A stretch of DNA of 64,000 bases from Pseudomonadota bacterium (GTDB lineage: Bacteria > Pseudomonadota > Gammaproteobacteria > Burkholderiales > Burkholderiaceae_C). The stretch lies in contig JAIUOW010000014.1 in the NCBI GenBank assembly GCA_020161775.1, forward strand, positions 62,001 to 126,000, given 5' to 3'. How positions within the stretch are numbered: position 1 is the stretch's first letter; each line of letters begins with the position of its first letter. The position numbers and the translations under genes are program-made. Positions 15,738 to 26,252 of this stretch are shown here, piece after piece. The notes below the pieces were generated by a model. The model made no database searches, was not told the DNA's origin, and worked only from the letters and a program-made list of their open reading frames with translations.

Positions 15738-17396
15738 TCAGTCTTTTGCGTAAATGTCCACGTCCTTGGTTTCCTTGATGAACAAGGTACCGATCACAAA
15801 CGTCATGCCCGCGATGATGATCGGGTACCACAGGCCGTTGTACATGTTGCCGGTCTGCGCCACGATGGCGAACGCGGTGGTGGGCAGCAGGCCGCCAAAC
15901 CAGCCGTTGCCGATGTGATACGGCAGGCTCATGGAGGTGTAGCGGATGCGCGTGGGGAACATTTCCACCAGCATGGCGGCGATGGGGCCGTACACCATGG
16001 TCACCAGGATCACCAGGTACGTCAGGATGACGATGACCAGCAGCTTGTTCATCTTGGCCGGGTCGGCCTTGCTCGGGTAACCGGCGGCCTTCAGCGTATC
16101 GGCCACGGCCTTCTTGAACTCGGCGTCCTTCTTCTTCGCCTCATCAGCGGGAAGACCCTTGCTGGCATAGGACGGGATCACCACTTCGCCAATCTTGATG
16201 CTGGCAGGTGTGCCGGCCGGAGCCGCTGCGTTTTCGTAGCTCACCGAGGCGCCTGCCAGCACCTGCTTGGCGATATCGCACGAGCTGGTGAACTTGACGG
16301 TGCCGGTCGGGTTGAACTGGAACGAGCACTCGGCCGGGTCGGCGGCGATGATCACCTGGTTCTTGGCCTGCGCGGCGGCCAGGTCGGGGTTGGCGGCCTT
16401 GGTCAAGGCGCCGAACACCGGGAAGTACGTGAGCACGGCCAGCAGGCAGCCCGCCATGATGATGGGCTTGCGGCCAATCTTGTCAGACAGGGCGCCAAAC
16501 ACGATGAAGAACGGCGTGCCGATCAAAAGCGACGCGGCCACCATCAGGTTGGCGGTGGCGTTGTCCACCTTCAGCGCCTGCGTCATGAAGAACAGCGCAT
16601 AGAACTGGCCCGAGTACCACACCACGGCCTGGCCAGCCGTCAGGCCCACCAGCGCCAGGATCACGATCTTCAGGTTCTTCCACTGGCCGAAGGACTCGGT
16701 CAGCGGTGCCTTGGAGGTCTTGCCCTCGGCCTTCATTTTCTGGAAGGCGGGCGATTCGTTCATGCTCAGGCGGATCCACACCGAGATGGCCAGCAGCGCG
16801 ATGGAGACGATGAACGGAATGCGCCAGCCCCAGTCGGAGAAGGCGGCCTCGCCCAGCGCGGTGCGCGTGCCCAGGATCACCAGCAGCGACAGGAACAGGC
16901 CCAGCGTGGCCGTGGTCTGGATCCAGGCCGTGTAGGCGCCACGCTTGCCGTGCGGCGCGTGCTCGGCCACGTAGGTGGCTGCGCCGCCGTATTCGCCGCC
17001 CAGCGCCAAGCCCTGCAGCAGCCGCAGGATGATCAGGATGATCGGCGCCGCCACGCCAATGCTGGCGTAGGTGGGCAGGATGCCCACGATGAAAGTGGAC
17101 AGGCCCATGATCAGGATGGTGACCAGGAACGTGTACTTGCGCCCGATCATGTCGCCCAGGCGGCCGAAGAAGATGGCACCAAAGGGACGCACGATGAAGC
17201 CCGCGGCAAATGCCAGCAGCGCGAAGATGAACGCGGAGCCCGCGTCCAGCCCGCTGAAGAACTGCTTGGCAATGATGGCGGCGAGCGAGCCGTACAGATA
17301 GAAGTCATACCACTCGAATACGGTGCCGAGCGACGAAGCGAAGATCACTTTCTTCTCTTCGGGAGTCATCGGCCGGGGGGCGGCTGTTGTTGACAT
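15738..17396 (-). CDS. MHS-family major facilitator transporter with extra-membrane insert
   Basis: 552 residues. It belongs to the metabolite:H+ symporter branch of the MFS (ProP, KgtP, ShiA relatives), shown by the N-terminus FASSLGTVFEWYDFYLYGSLA, the loop GRLGDMIGRKYT and the motif RLLQGLALGGEYGGAATYVAE. MHS members are usually 420-450 residues. The extra length is a hydrophilic stretch at about residues 345-455, holding two Cys (ECSF and SSCD), between membrane segments in the C-terminal half. By topology it may be periplasmic and disulfide-bonded. The substrate, probably a carboxylate or osmolyte, cannot be told. It is a single gene with a repeat element at its 3' end. Confidence 0.88.
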   Translation of the reverse strand: MSTTAAPRPMTPEEKKVIFASSLGTVFEWYDFYLYGSLAAIIAKQFFSGLDAGSAFIFALLAFAAGFIVRPFGAIFFGRLGDMIGRKYTFLVTILIMGLSTFIVGILPTYASIGVAAPIILIILRLLQGLALGGEYGGAATYVAEHAPHGKRGAYTAWIQTTATLGLFLSLLVILGTRTALGEAAFSDWGWRIPFIVSIALLAISVWIRLSMNESPAFQKMKAEGKTSKAPLTESFGQWKNLKIVILALVGLTAGQAVVWYSGQFYALFFMTQALKVDNATANLMVAASLLIGTPFFIVFGALSDKIGRKPIIMAGCLLAVLTYFPVFGALTKAANPDLAAAQAKNQVIIAADPAECSFQFNPTGTVKFTSSCDIAKQVLAGASVSYENAAAPAGTPASIKIGEVVIPSYASKGLPADEAKKKDAEFKKAVADTLKAAGYPSKADPAKMNKLLVIVILTYLVILVTMVYGPIAAMLVEMFPTRIRYTSMSLPYHIGNGWFGGLLPTTAFAIVAQTGNMYNGLWYPIIIAGMTFVIGTLFIKETKDVDIYAKD

Positions 17397-17526
17397 GGTT
17401 TTGTCTCCAAAAAAGGTTGCAAGCCCCCGACGCGGAGGCTTGGAACGGATTCTTGGAGATCGCTCTGACCCTGCTCTGACGCGAAACCAACAGGGGCTTG
17501 CGCCAAACTGATGCGTTTCTGACAGA

Positions 17527-18192
17527 TTAGGGTGAAACCCTTGGGTCTGTTTTCACGATGCGGGTAATTGCAGCGGGACGCGCTGCTGCGTCCTGCCAAT
17601 GGCCTGCAAACCAGCCGTCGCCGGCCAGGTACGCGCGCAGCATGGGCAAGGCATCAAAGCCCCAGAACAGCTTGTCGTCCACTGCAAAGGTGGGCACACC
17701 AAAAAGACCCTGCGCAATGGCCTCCTCGGTGTTGGCCTTGAGCCGCGCCTTCACGGCTTCGCCTGCCGGGTCCTGCGCGGGTTGCAGCTGCGCGGCCAGC
17801 GCCTGCAGACGCGCCGGGTCAGCCACGTCAGTGCCACCGCGCCACACATGGCGCAGCACCGTCTCGCACACATAGCGGTTCACCCGGCCTGACGCATCGC
17901 CGCAGGCCAATGCCAGGCGCAGCAGCGCCAGCGGGTTGAACGGGTGCGCGGCAGGCATCTGCATAGTCACGCCGTGGCTGTGCGCCAGCCACAGCACCTG
18001 CCGGTAGGTCCAGTCGCGCTTGCCGGCGATCTCGGCCGGGCCCAATTGGCCATGGTGCTTGAGCAGGCCGGCAAACAGCACGGGCTTGTAGTCCATGCTG
18101 TAGCTGTGGCCCAGCAGGGCCTCGGGCAGTTTCTCGAAGGCCAGGTACGCATAGGGCGAGATGAAGTCCAGCCAGCAGGTGATGTGTTTCAT
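17527..18192 (-). CDS. 2-hydroxychromene-2-carboxylate isomerase-like DsbA-fold protein
   Basis: 221 residues from MKHITCWLDFISPYAYLAFEKLPE. The FISPYAYLA motif at the N-terminus and GLFGVPTFAVDDKLFWGFDALPML near the C-terminus are typical of the DsbA-fold, glutathione-dependent isomerase family (HCCA isomerase, kappa-class GST). Known members isomerise 2-hydroxychromene-2-carboxylate in naphthalene degradation, but no other naphthalene genes are here, so the true substrate is unclear. The start ATG overlaps the upstream DUF1289 stop by ATGA, so translation is coupled. Confidence 0.87.
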   Translation of the reverse strand: MKHITCWLDFISPYAYLAFEKLPEALLGHSYSMDYKPVLFAGLLKHHGQLGPAEIAGKRDWTYRQVLWLAHSHGVTMQMPAAHPFNPLALLRLALACGDASGRVNRYVCETVLRHVWRGGTDVADPARLQALAAQLQPAQDPAGEAVKARLKANTEEAIAQGLFGVPTFAVDDKLFWGFDALPMLRAYLAGDGWFAGHWQDAAARPAAITRIVKTDPRVSP

Positions 18193-18434
18193 GCCGCAGT
18201 CTCCAGGCGCTGTTCGATCAAGGCCCACACGCCGCGCTTGCCCGCATCGTCCATCCGGCTCCAGGCCGCGATCTCCTCCAGCGTGCGCAGGCAGCCCAGG
18301 CAGTGCTGCGTTTGCGGGTCCATGCGGCACACCGACACGCAGGGCGACGGCACACCCACCTCGCCGTCCAGCGCGTCCTGGCGCACCTGGGCGGCCAGGC
18401 GCGTGAGCACGACGGCGCTGTACGGCTGTGTCAT
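18189..18434 (-). CDS. DUF1289 family small Cys-rich protein
   Basis: 81 residues. The frame is open upstream, but the ATG at 18434 (MTQPYSAVVL) overlaps the stop of the YbaK-like gene by ATGA. It contains PSPCVSVCRMDPQTQHCLGCLRTLEEIAAW, the four-Cys DUF1289 signature (CxxxC...CxxC), which suggests metal binding. No function is established that I can state. It sits in a four-gene minus-strand chain with ATGA overlaps on both sides. Confidence 0.9.
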   Translation of the reverse strand: MTQPYSAVVLTRLAAQVRQDALDGEVGVPSPCVSVCRMDPQTQHCLGCLRTLEEIAAWSRMDDAGKRGVWALIEQRLETAA

Positions 18435-18931
18435 GCGCCCGCCTGCACCACGTCGGCCACGGGCGCGCCGGTCAACACAGCCAGGTCCTGCGGGCGCAGC
18501 CTGAACACGCCATGCGGGTGGCCGGCGGCCGCCCACACTTCATCAAAGCGCAGCAGGTCCTGGTCGATCAGCGTGACCGGCGGCGTGGCATGGGCCAGGG
18601 GCGGCACGCCGCCAATGGCATAGCCTGTTCTGGCGCGCACGAATTCAGCGTCGGCGCGGCCTGTCTTGCCCACCAGGGCGTCCACCTTCTTCTCGTCCAC
18701 ACGCCGGTCGCCCGAGGTGATGACCAGCACCGCTGCATCGTCGGACTTGCGGCGAAAGATGATGCTCTTGGCGATCTGCCCCACGGCAATGCCCAACGCA
18801 TCGGCCGCCTGCTGCGCGGTGCGCGCGGCGTCGTCCAGCATCACGGGGGAATGGGGATGGCCCTTGTCCTGCAGCACGCGGGCCACGCGCTGCACGCTCT
18901 CGGGCAGGGATGTCAGTTCAGCTCCACACAT
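18431..18931 (-). CDS. YbaK/EbsC-family aminoacyl-tRNA editing protein
   Basis: 166 residues. This is the YbaK/ProX trans-editing fold, which hydrolyses mischarged tRNA (such as Cys- or Ala-tRNA(Pro)). Typical segments are visible: QIAKSIIFRRKSDDAAVLVITSGDRRVDEKKV, followed by ARTGYAIGGVPPLAH, the glycine loop of the active site, and TLIDQDLLRFDEVWAAAG. The length fits the family (150-170). Which mischarged species it edits cannot be told. Confidence 0.9.
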   Translation of the reverse strand: MCGAELTSLPESVQRVARVLQDKGHPHSPVMLDDAARTAQQAADALGIAVGQIAKSIIFRRKSDDAAVLVITSGDRRVDEKKVDALVGKTGRADAEFVRARTGYAIGGVPPLAHATPPVTLIDQDLLRFDEVWAAAGHPHGVFRLRPQDLAVLTGAPVADVVQAGA

Positions 18932-18941
18932 GCCACCGATC

Positions 18942-19376
18942 TTAAGCGCCAGCCACCGCCCCCTGCTCCACGCGGGCCTTCAGCCCGCGCAAGGTCACCG
19001 GCAGGCCGCGGCGCACGTCCTGGCCGACGCTGCGGTGCAGCCAGCCCGCCAGCCAGCCGTGAAACGACACGCGGTGCGTCACCTGCACGCCGCCGTCACG
19101 CGGGCTCAGCAGGTGCTCGAACCGCATCACGCTGCCCAACACCGGGCATTCCACGGTGAAATGCCGCCCCGGCTCGGCCTGCACCACCCGCATGGCCACG
19201 GTGAAGCCCTTGCGCGGCGTGAGCCGCCCCCGGGCGCCCACGGCCAGCGGCCCGTCCAGCGACGCGCGGCGCGTGTCCGGGTCCCATTGCGGCCAGTTCG
19301 GCACATCGGCCCAGACGGCATACACGGCGCTGGCCGGCGCCGCCACGTGGATGCTCTCTTCAATGACATGGTTCAT
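18942..19376 (-). CDS. SRPBCC-family protein
   Basis: 144 residues starting MNHVIEESIHVAAPASAVYAVWADVPNWPQWDPD, the characteristic opening of START/SRPBCC-fold proteins (hydrophobic ligand-binding cup), with FEHLLSPRDGGVQVTHRVSFHGW and a C-terminal long helix region. There is no signal peptide. The ligand and role are unknown. It lies 10 bases before the YbaK-like gene and 24 bases after the AraC-family gene on the same strand. Confidence 0.85.
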   Translation of the reverse strand: MNHVIEESIHVAAPASAVYAVWADVPNWPQWDPDTRRASLDGPLAVGARGRLTPRKGFTVAMRVVQAEPGRHFTVECPVLGSVMRFEHLLSPRDGGVQVTHRVSFHGWLAGWLHRSVGQDVRRGLPVTLRGLKARVEQGAVAGA

Positions 19377-19400
19377 GGCCGCGATGCTAGGCGCGCAGCA

Positions 19401-20261
19401 TCAGCACGTCTTGGAAAAATCCGACAACGCGCACCCAACAACACGCGCCCCCCAGCGCGTGAAGAACCGCGGCGCCAGCTGGCTGGCGCCCAGCGCCATG
19501 CCGGTGGCGGCATCCGCCGCCCGTGCCAGGCTTTCACGCGGTGCGGCGCCGGCCAGCAGGCGGTAGTCACGCGCCATGTGGGCCTGGTCGAAAAACCCCG
19601 CACGCAGCGCGTGCTGCGACAGCGGCTCGGCACCATTGGCCAGGCGCATGCGCACGCTGGCATGCAGGCGCGCCAGCCGCTGCAGCAGCACAGGCGTGAC
19701 GCCCAGCTCGGCCTGGCAGGCACGCTGCCACTGGCGTTCGGCCCAGCCCTCTGGCTGGCGCGACGGCGAACCGGCGGCCCAGCCCGCCAGGGCAGCGGCA
19801 AAACGCACGGCGCTGCTGCGGGGCGGGCGCGCGGCATCAAGCGCCCGGCGGAGCTGGTCAAACAGCGCTGCCGCCAGCGATGCGTCGGAAGGGGCGTTGC
19901 CCAGTTGGTGCTGCACCGCGTCCGCGTCCAGCCCCAGCAGCGCCGGTGATACCGCGCCCCCAGCGAACAGCGAGGCCGGCTCGCCACTAAGCAGCGGCAG
20001 CACGCTGGCACGGCATAGCAGGCTGGCGCACACGGTGCCGGGCCCGGCCACGACCACGCGCGCCGTCGCTGCGCTGCCCTGCCCCACCAGCGCGCCGGCG
20101 TGGGTGCTTTGCGCTGCGCCATGCAGCGCGCCGCGGTGGACCAGCGTGAAGATCGCCAGCGCATGGGCCGGTGTGACCACCGGGCACGGCTGCGCCGTGC
20201 GCAGCACCGTCACCCCCAGCGCATGCGCGGCCAGGTGTCCCGGTGCCGGGATGAATCGCAT
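19401..20261 (-). CDS. AraC-family transcriptional regulator
   Basis: 286 residues. The C-terminal 100 residues form an AraC-type HTH domain: WAERQWQRACQAELGVTPVLLQRLARLHASVRM then ALRAGFFDQAHMARDYRLLAGAAPRESLARA. The N-terminal part (about 1-130) is a ligand-sensing region without clear similarity; it has the rich Ala/Gly composition of this group's AraC proteins. It starts 6 bases after the HMG-CoA lyase stop, so it is co-transcribed with the leucine block and may regulate it or the downstream SRPBCC-YbaK genes. Confidence 0.82.
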   Translation of the reverse strand: MRFIPAPGHLAAHALGVTVLRTAQPCPVVTPAHALAIFTLVHRGALHGAAQSTHAGALVGQGSAATARVVVAGPGTVCASLLCRASVLPLLSGEPASLFAGGAVSPALLGLDADAVQHQLGNAPSDASLAAALFDQLRRALDAARPPRSSAVRFAAALAGWAAGSPSRQPEGWAERQWQRACQAELGVTPVLLQRLARLHASVRMRLANGAEPLSQHALRAGFFDQAHMARDYRLLAGAAPRESLARAADAATGMALGASQLAPRFFTRWGARVVGCALSDFSKTC

Positions 20262-20267
20262 CGCGCG

Positions 20268-21188
20268 TCAGCCGGCCCGTTTGTTGAGGATGGCGGTGGA
20301 CGCGCGCGAGTTGGGCTTGCGGCCCAGGTGGTCGCTGATGTATTTGCCCGCGTCGATCAGGCGGTCCAGGTCAATGCCGGTCTCTATGCCCATGCCGTGC
20401 AGCATGTACACCACGTCTTCGGTCGCCACGTTGCCGGTGGCGCCCTTGGCATAAGGGCAGCCGCCCAGTCCGGCTGCCGAGGTGTCGTACTGCCACACAC
20501 CCATTTCCAGCGTGGCCAGCGTATTGCCCAGGGCCTGGCCGTAGGTATCGTGGAAATGACCTGACACGTCGTTGATGTCGTAATGTTTCAACGCCGCCTC
20601 CATGGCCCGCTGCACTTTCAGCGGCGTGCCCACGCCAATCGTGTCGGCCACGCCCACGTGCTGCACGCCGATCTGCTTCATCAGCCTGGCCACCAGCTCC
20701 ACCCGCCCGGGCGCGATCTCGCCCTCATACGGGCAGCCCACGGCGGTGGAAATGGCGCCGCGCACGTAGATGCCGTGCGCCCGCGCGGCTTCGACCACCG
20801 GCGCGAAACGCTCGATGCTCTCGGCGATGGAGCAGTTGATGTTCTTCTGGCTGAAGGCTTCGCTGGCCGCGCCAAACACCACGATCTCGTCGGGCCAGAA
20901 TTCGCGCGCGGGGGCCACCGCCGCCTCGAAGCCCTTCATGTTGGGCGTCAGCACCGAATAGCGCACGCCCGGCTTGCGCTGGATGCCTGCCATGACTTCG
21001 GCGTTGTCGGCCATCTGCGGCACCCATTTGGGGCTGACGAAGCTGGTGACTTCGATTTCCTTCAGGCCGGCATCCTGCAGGCGGTGCACCAGGCCGATCT
21101 TGACTTCGGCCGGCACGGGCTGCTTTTCGTTTTGCAGGCCGTCGCGCGGGCCGACGTCCACCAGCTTGACTTTGGCAGGGTAGTTCAT
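20268..21188 (-). CDS. mvaB: Hydroxymethylglutaryl-CoA lyase
   Basis: 306 residues from MNYPAKVKLVDVGPRDGLQNEKQ. The enzyme cleaves HMG-CoA to acetyl-CoA and acetoacetate, the last step of leucine degradation. Seen in the sequence: the metal-binding DVGPRDGLQNE, VGVADTIGVGTP, HFHDTYGQALGNTLATLEMG, and the active-site loop AAGLGGCPYAKGATGNVATED with the catalytic Cys. The frame is open upstream, but the family N-terminus is MNYP and the ghrA stop is 4 bases before it. It follows the methylcrotonyl-CoA carboxylase block (liuE position). Confidence 0.96.
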   Translation of the reverse strand: MNYPAKVKLVDVGPRDGLQNEKQPVPAEVKIGLVHRLQDAGLKEIEVTSFVSPKWVPQMADNAEVMAGIQRKPGVRYSVLTPNMKGFEAAVAPAREFWPDEIVVFGAASEAFSQKNINCSIAESIERFAPVVEAARAHGIYVRGAISTAVGCPYEGEIAPGRVELVARLMKQIGVQHVGVADTIGVGTPLKVQRAMEAALKHYDINDVSGHFHDTYGQALGNTLATLEMGVWQYDTSAAGLGGCPYAKGATGNVATEDVVYMLHGMGIETGIDLDRLIDAGKYISDHLGRKPNSRASTAILNKRAG

Positions 21189-21192
21189 GGCG

Positions 21193-22122
21193 TCAATATC
21201 CTTTCTGCAGGTCCACCGCGCCGGGCAGGCGGGCCAGCGGCTCGCCACGCGCGACCGCCGCCATCTTGGCCGCGATCTGCGCCACCGTTTCCTCGCGCAG
21301 CGTGCGCGCCGAGGTGTGCGGCGTGACGGTGATTTTCGGGTGCCGCCAGAACGCATGATCCGGCGGCAGGGGTTCGGTGCGGAACACGTCCAGCGTGGCG
21401 CCGGCCAGGTGGCCGCTGTCCAGCAGCGCGATCAGGTCGTCATCCACCAGATGGGCGCCGCGCGCCACGTTGATGACGTAGCCGCCGGGCTGCAGGCGCG
21501 ACAGGGTGGCGCGGTTCAGGATGTCCTGCGTGCCGGGCGTGAGCGGCAACAGGCACACCAGGAAACGCGACGCCACCAGAAAATCGTTCAGCTGGTCCAT
21601 GCCCGCGAAACCGCGCACACCGTCGATGGCCTTGGGCGAGCGGCTCCAGCCATTGACGGGAAACTCGAACTGCGCCACGGCACGGGCCACGCGCTCGCCC
21701 AGCACACCCAGGCCCATGATGCCTACGGGAAAGTCGCCGCGCGAGCGCGGCTTGCGGAAAGACCACTTGCCCTGCGCCACGTCAGCCTCGTAACCGTCCA
21801 GCTCACGAAAGTGCCGGATGATGGCGTGGCAGACAAACTCGGCCATCTGCACCGACATGCCCGCATCGTCCAGCCGCACAACGGTGGCGCCTGCCGGCAG
21901 CCTGAGCTTGAGCAGCGCGTCCACGCCGGCGCCGGTGTTGAAGATGCCCTTGAGCGCCGGCTGTTCGTCCATGAACTGCTGGGGAGGTGACCACACCACC
22001 GCATGCTCAGCCTGCGGCGCGCCGGGCGCCCATTCGGAAATATCGGCCCCTGGCAGGGCCGCGCGAAAGGCGGCGAGCCAGGGCTCCGCCTTGGTATGGG
22101 TACAGCAGAAAGTGATGCGCAT
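21193..22122 (-). CDS. ghrA: Glyoxylate/hydroxypyruvate reductase A
   Basis: 309 residues from MRITFCCTHTKAEPWLAAFRAALPG. The D-2-hydroxyacid dehydrogenase fold is seen in MGLGVLGERVARAVAQFEFPVNGWSRS (NAD(P)-binding GxGxxG), NVARGAHLVDDDLIALLDSGHLAGATLDVF, and the catalytic region HPKITVTPHTSARTL. GhrA reduces glyoxylate and hydroxypyruvate. I chose the ATG at 22122 rather than 22137 because the latter falls inside an intergenic palindromic repeat. It is inserted between the carboxylase alpha and HMG-CoA lyase genes; a link to leucine catabolism is not evident. Confidence 0.92.
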   Translation of the reverse strand: MRITFCCTHTKAEPWLAAFRAALPGADISEWAPGAPQAEHAVVWSPPQQFMDEQPALKGIFNTGAGVDALLKLRLPAGATVVRLDDAGMSVQMAEFVCHAIIRHFRELDGYEADVAQGKWSFRKPRSRGDFPVGIMGLGVLGERVARAVAQFEFPVNGWSRSPKAIDGVRGFAGMDQLNDFLVASRFLVCLLPLTPGTQDILNRATLSRLQPGGYVINVARGAHLVDDDLIALLDSGHLAGATLDVFRTEPLPPDHAFWRHPKITVTPHTSARTLREETVAQIAAKMAAVARGEPLARLPGAVDLQKGY

Positions 22123-22132
22123 AAGGAATTCT

Positions 22133-22188
22133 GTCATCCCGGGCTTGACCCGGGATCCATGGATGCCGGATCAGGTCCGGCATGACTG

Positions 22189-22190
<2 letters not shown>
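22133..22190. repeat. Intergenic palindromic repeat between ghrA and carboxylase alpha
   Basis: Two nested hairpins: CCCGGGCTTGACCCGGG and ATGCCGGATCAGGTCCGGCAT, bounded by TGTCAT and ATGACTG ends. This is the widespread proteobacterial style of REP-like element (GTCAT...ATGAC boundaries around two hairpins). It touches the carboxylase stop (22189) and ends 10 bases before the ghrA start, so it may attenuate or stabilise within the operon. Confidence 0.75.
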
Positions 22191-24169
<1,979 letters not shown>

Positions 24170-24177
<8 letters not shown>

Positions 24178-24814
24178 CTTGCTTCCTTGGGCGCGGGCGT
24201 GCGCCCGCAGTCGGATCTGTCAGCCGGCGCACCACCGCGCGCAGGAACCGGAACAACACAACAATCAGCACCACCGCGACCACCAGGGTCAGCGCCAGCG
24301 CCACGGCAAACCACAGCGGGTAGGCAAATGCCAGCCACAGCATGAACACCACGAAGCCGTCTTCGGCCAGCGACACGCCCATGTTGGAAAACGGCTCGGG
24401 CGATGTGTTGACCGCCGCGCGCGTGGCCAGCTTGGCCGTATGCGCCGTGGCGGCCAGCGAGCCGCCGAGCAGCGCGGCCACCCAGGCCACGGCCGGGCCT
24501 TCGGCGCCCAGGGCGGCAGCGGCCAGCGCGGCCCCTGCGGGAATGCGGATCACGGTGTGCGCCGTGTCCCACAGGCTGTCCACCAGCGGCACCTTGTCGG
24601 CCAGGAATTCAACCGCCACCATCAACCCGCTGGCCCACAGCGCCGCCGGGTGCTGCAGCACCTGCAGCCCGGCGGGCAGGTCCACCCAGCCCAGGAAACC
24701 CGATGCGCCGGCAATGAACAGCGCCGCGTACAGCCGGATGCCGCTGGCCCAGCCCAGGGCCGCTGCCAGTGCCAGCAGCTGCGGTGCGTCCAGCAAGCGC
24801 GCGAGCACGTCCAT
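24170..24814 (-). CDS. DUF4126 membrane protein
   Basis: 214 residues with about six hydrophobic segments (for example LLALAAALGWASGIRLYAALFIAG, ALWASGLMVAVEFLADKV, FAVALALTLVVAVVLIVVLF) and a basic C-terminus. GWASGIRLYAALF and VEFLADKVPLVDSLWDT are DUF4126 hallmarks. It is an inner-membrane protein of unknown function. It lies between the hydratase (4 bp gap) and the carboxylase alpha gene (8 bp overlap); this position recurs in related genomes as I recall, so it may serve the pathway. Confidence 0.85.
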
Positions 24815-24818
24815 AGTG

Positions 24819-25604
24819 TCAGGCAGCGGGCAGCCAGGCAGGCTGGCGCTTGTTCAGGAATGACTGCACGCCCTCGCGGCCTTCGTCGCTGGCGCGGATG
24901 TCGGCAATGCGGCGCGCCGTCTCGGTCCGCAACGCGTCCGTGAGGGGCTGGCCCGCCACATCGCGCACCAGCAGCTTGCAGGCACGCACCGCCGCCGGGC
25001 CATTGGCCACCAGCGTGGCGACGATGCCGGCCACGCGCGCGTCCAGCGTGTCGAGTGTGCACAGCTCATGCACCATGCCCATGGCATGGGCCTGCGCCGC
25101 GCTGAACCGCTCGGCGGTGGTGAAATAGCGGCGCGCCGCCTGCGTGCCCATGGCCCGCACCACATAGGGCGCGATGGTGGCCGGCAACAGCCCCAGGCGC
25201 GCCTCAGACAGGCAGAAGGTCACGTTGTCGGACGCCACCAGCACATCGCACACCGCCGCCAGCCCCATGCCGCCCGCGTAACAGTCACCCTGGATGCGCC
25301 CCACGATGGGAAGGGGGCATTGGTCCAGCGTCCAGAGCATGTCGGCCAGCTTCTGCGCGTCGGCGCGGTTTTCGTCCCAGCTGTAGCCGGCCATGGCGCG
25401 CATCCAGTTCAGGTCGGCGCCCGCGCAGAACGCCTTGCCGCTGGCAGCCAGCACGATGCAGCGCAGATCGGTGCGCACGGACAGGTCCGCAAAGACCTGC
25501 GTGAGTTCGGCGATGACTTCGTCATTGAAGGCATTGCGCACGTCCGGGCGGTTCAGGGTGACGGTGGCACAGTGGCCATCGATGTCCAGAAGCAGGTGAT
25601 TCAT
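24819..25604 (-). CDS. liuC: Enoyl-CoA hydratase, probable methylglutaconyl-CoA hydratase
   Basis: 261 residues from MNHLLLDIDGHCATVTLNRPDVRNAFNDEVIAEL. The crotonase fold is seen in SGKAFCAGADLNWMRAMAGYSWDENRADA and RIQGDCYAGGMGLAAVCDVLVASDNVTFCLSEARLGLLPATI, including the oxyanion-hole residues and the catalytic Glu region. Between the two carboxylase subunits this fits methylglutaconyl-CoA hydratase (LiuC). The frame is open upstream, but the ATG at 25604 overlaps the vapC stop by ATGA, so this pathway gene appears translationally coupled to a toxin gene. Confidence 0.92.
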   Translation of the reverse strand: MNHLLLDIDGHCATVTLNRPDVRNAFNDEVIAELTQVFADLSVRTDLRCIVLAASGKAFCAGADLNWMRAMAGYSWDENRADAQKLADMLWTLDQCPLPIVGRIQGDCYAGGMGLAAVCDVLVASDNVTFCLSEARLGLLPATIAPYVVRAMGTQAARRYFTTAERFSAAQAHAMGMVHELCTLDTLDARVAGIVATLVANGPAAVRACKLLVRDVAGQPLTDALRTETARRIADIRASDEGREGVQSFLNKRQPAWLPAA

Positions 25605-25996
25605 GTTGTTTGCAGTCCCTCGATCTGTTGCATGCCCGCAAAGTCGCGGTCGTCCTGGATCAGCAGGCAGTCGTTGCGGATGCACCAGGCGCCCACCAGC
25701 AGGTCGATGGGGCTGCGCACGGTGATGCCATGGCCGCGCAGGCGCCGGTACATGGCGGCAGCGTGCCGGGCGACTTCTTCGCCGCCCGCTGCCTCCACCG
25801 GCAGCGGCGCCAGGGCCTGCCGCGCGAAGTCGTATTCGCGGTCATGCCGGAAGCCGCGCAGCACTTCCATCAGCACCACGTCCAGCAGCACGATCTCGTT
25901 CGTGCTGTCGTCCAGCGCGGCGTCGAGCTGGCGCACCTGGGGGGTGTCCTGCCCGTTGAAATAGTCGATCCAGACGCTGGAGTCGGCCGTGATCAC
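25601..25996 (-). CDS. vapC: VapC-type PIN-domain ribonuclease toxin
   Basis: 131 residues. The PIN-domain acidic residues are in place: MITADSSVWIDYFNGQ (first Asp), LLDVVLMEVLRGF (Glu), SPIDLLVGAWCI (Asp) and LLIQDDRDFAGM (terminal Asp cluster). VapC toxins cleave RNA, often initiator tRNA or rRNA. ATGA overlaps link it to vapB before it and to the hydratase gene after it. The active site looks intact, so it is probably functional when not neutralised. Confidence 0.92.
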   Translation of the reverse strand: MITADSSVWIDYFNGQDTPQVRQLDAALDDSTNEIVLLDVVLMEVLRGFRHDREYDFARQALAPLPVEAAGGEEVARHAAAMYRRLRGHGITVRSPIDLLVGAWCIRNDCLLIQDDRDFAGMQQIEGLQTT

Positions 25997-26241
25997 TTGC
26001 GGCCTTCCTGGCGCGCCGAGGCATAGGCGGCTTGCGGCTCATGCACCGACGGGGCCGCCGCAGGCCAGTCGCCCTCAAGACTCCAGTGGAGCTTGCCGCG
26101 CAAGGCGCGGATGTTCTGGTATGCGGCGCGGCGCGCGAGCAAACGCAAGCCTTCTTCCACGGCGTCGCGCTTGGTCTTGAAGCCGCCGGCCTTCATGGCG
26201 GCTTCCATGAGTTCGTCGTCGATCACGATGTTGGTTCGCAT
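25993..26241 (-). CDS. vapB: VapB-type antitoxin
   Basis: 82 residues from MRTNIVIDDELMEAAMKAGGFKTKRDAVEEGLRLLARR, the classic VapB ribbon-helix-helix N-terminus, with a polar C-terminal tail (WSLEGDWPAAAPSVHEP) that would bind the toxin. The frame is open 6 codons upstream, but homologues start at MRTN. It overlaps vapC by ATGA. It probably represses its own promoter through the AT-rich inverted repeat just upstream. Confidence 0.92.
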   Translation of the reverse strand: MRTNIVIDDELMEAAMKAGGFKTKRDAVEEGLRLLARRAAYQNIRALRGKLHWSLEGDWPAAAPSVHEPQAAYASARQEGRK

Positions 26242-26252
26242 GGCACTCTCTA

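Noticed and set aside
22122-22137. Alternative ghrA start at 22137 (MTEFLMR)
   Set aside because: That ATG lies in the palindromic intergenic repeat; MRITFCC at 22122 matches the family start.
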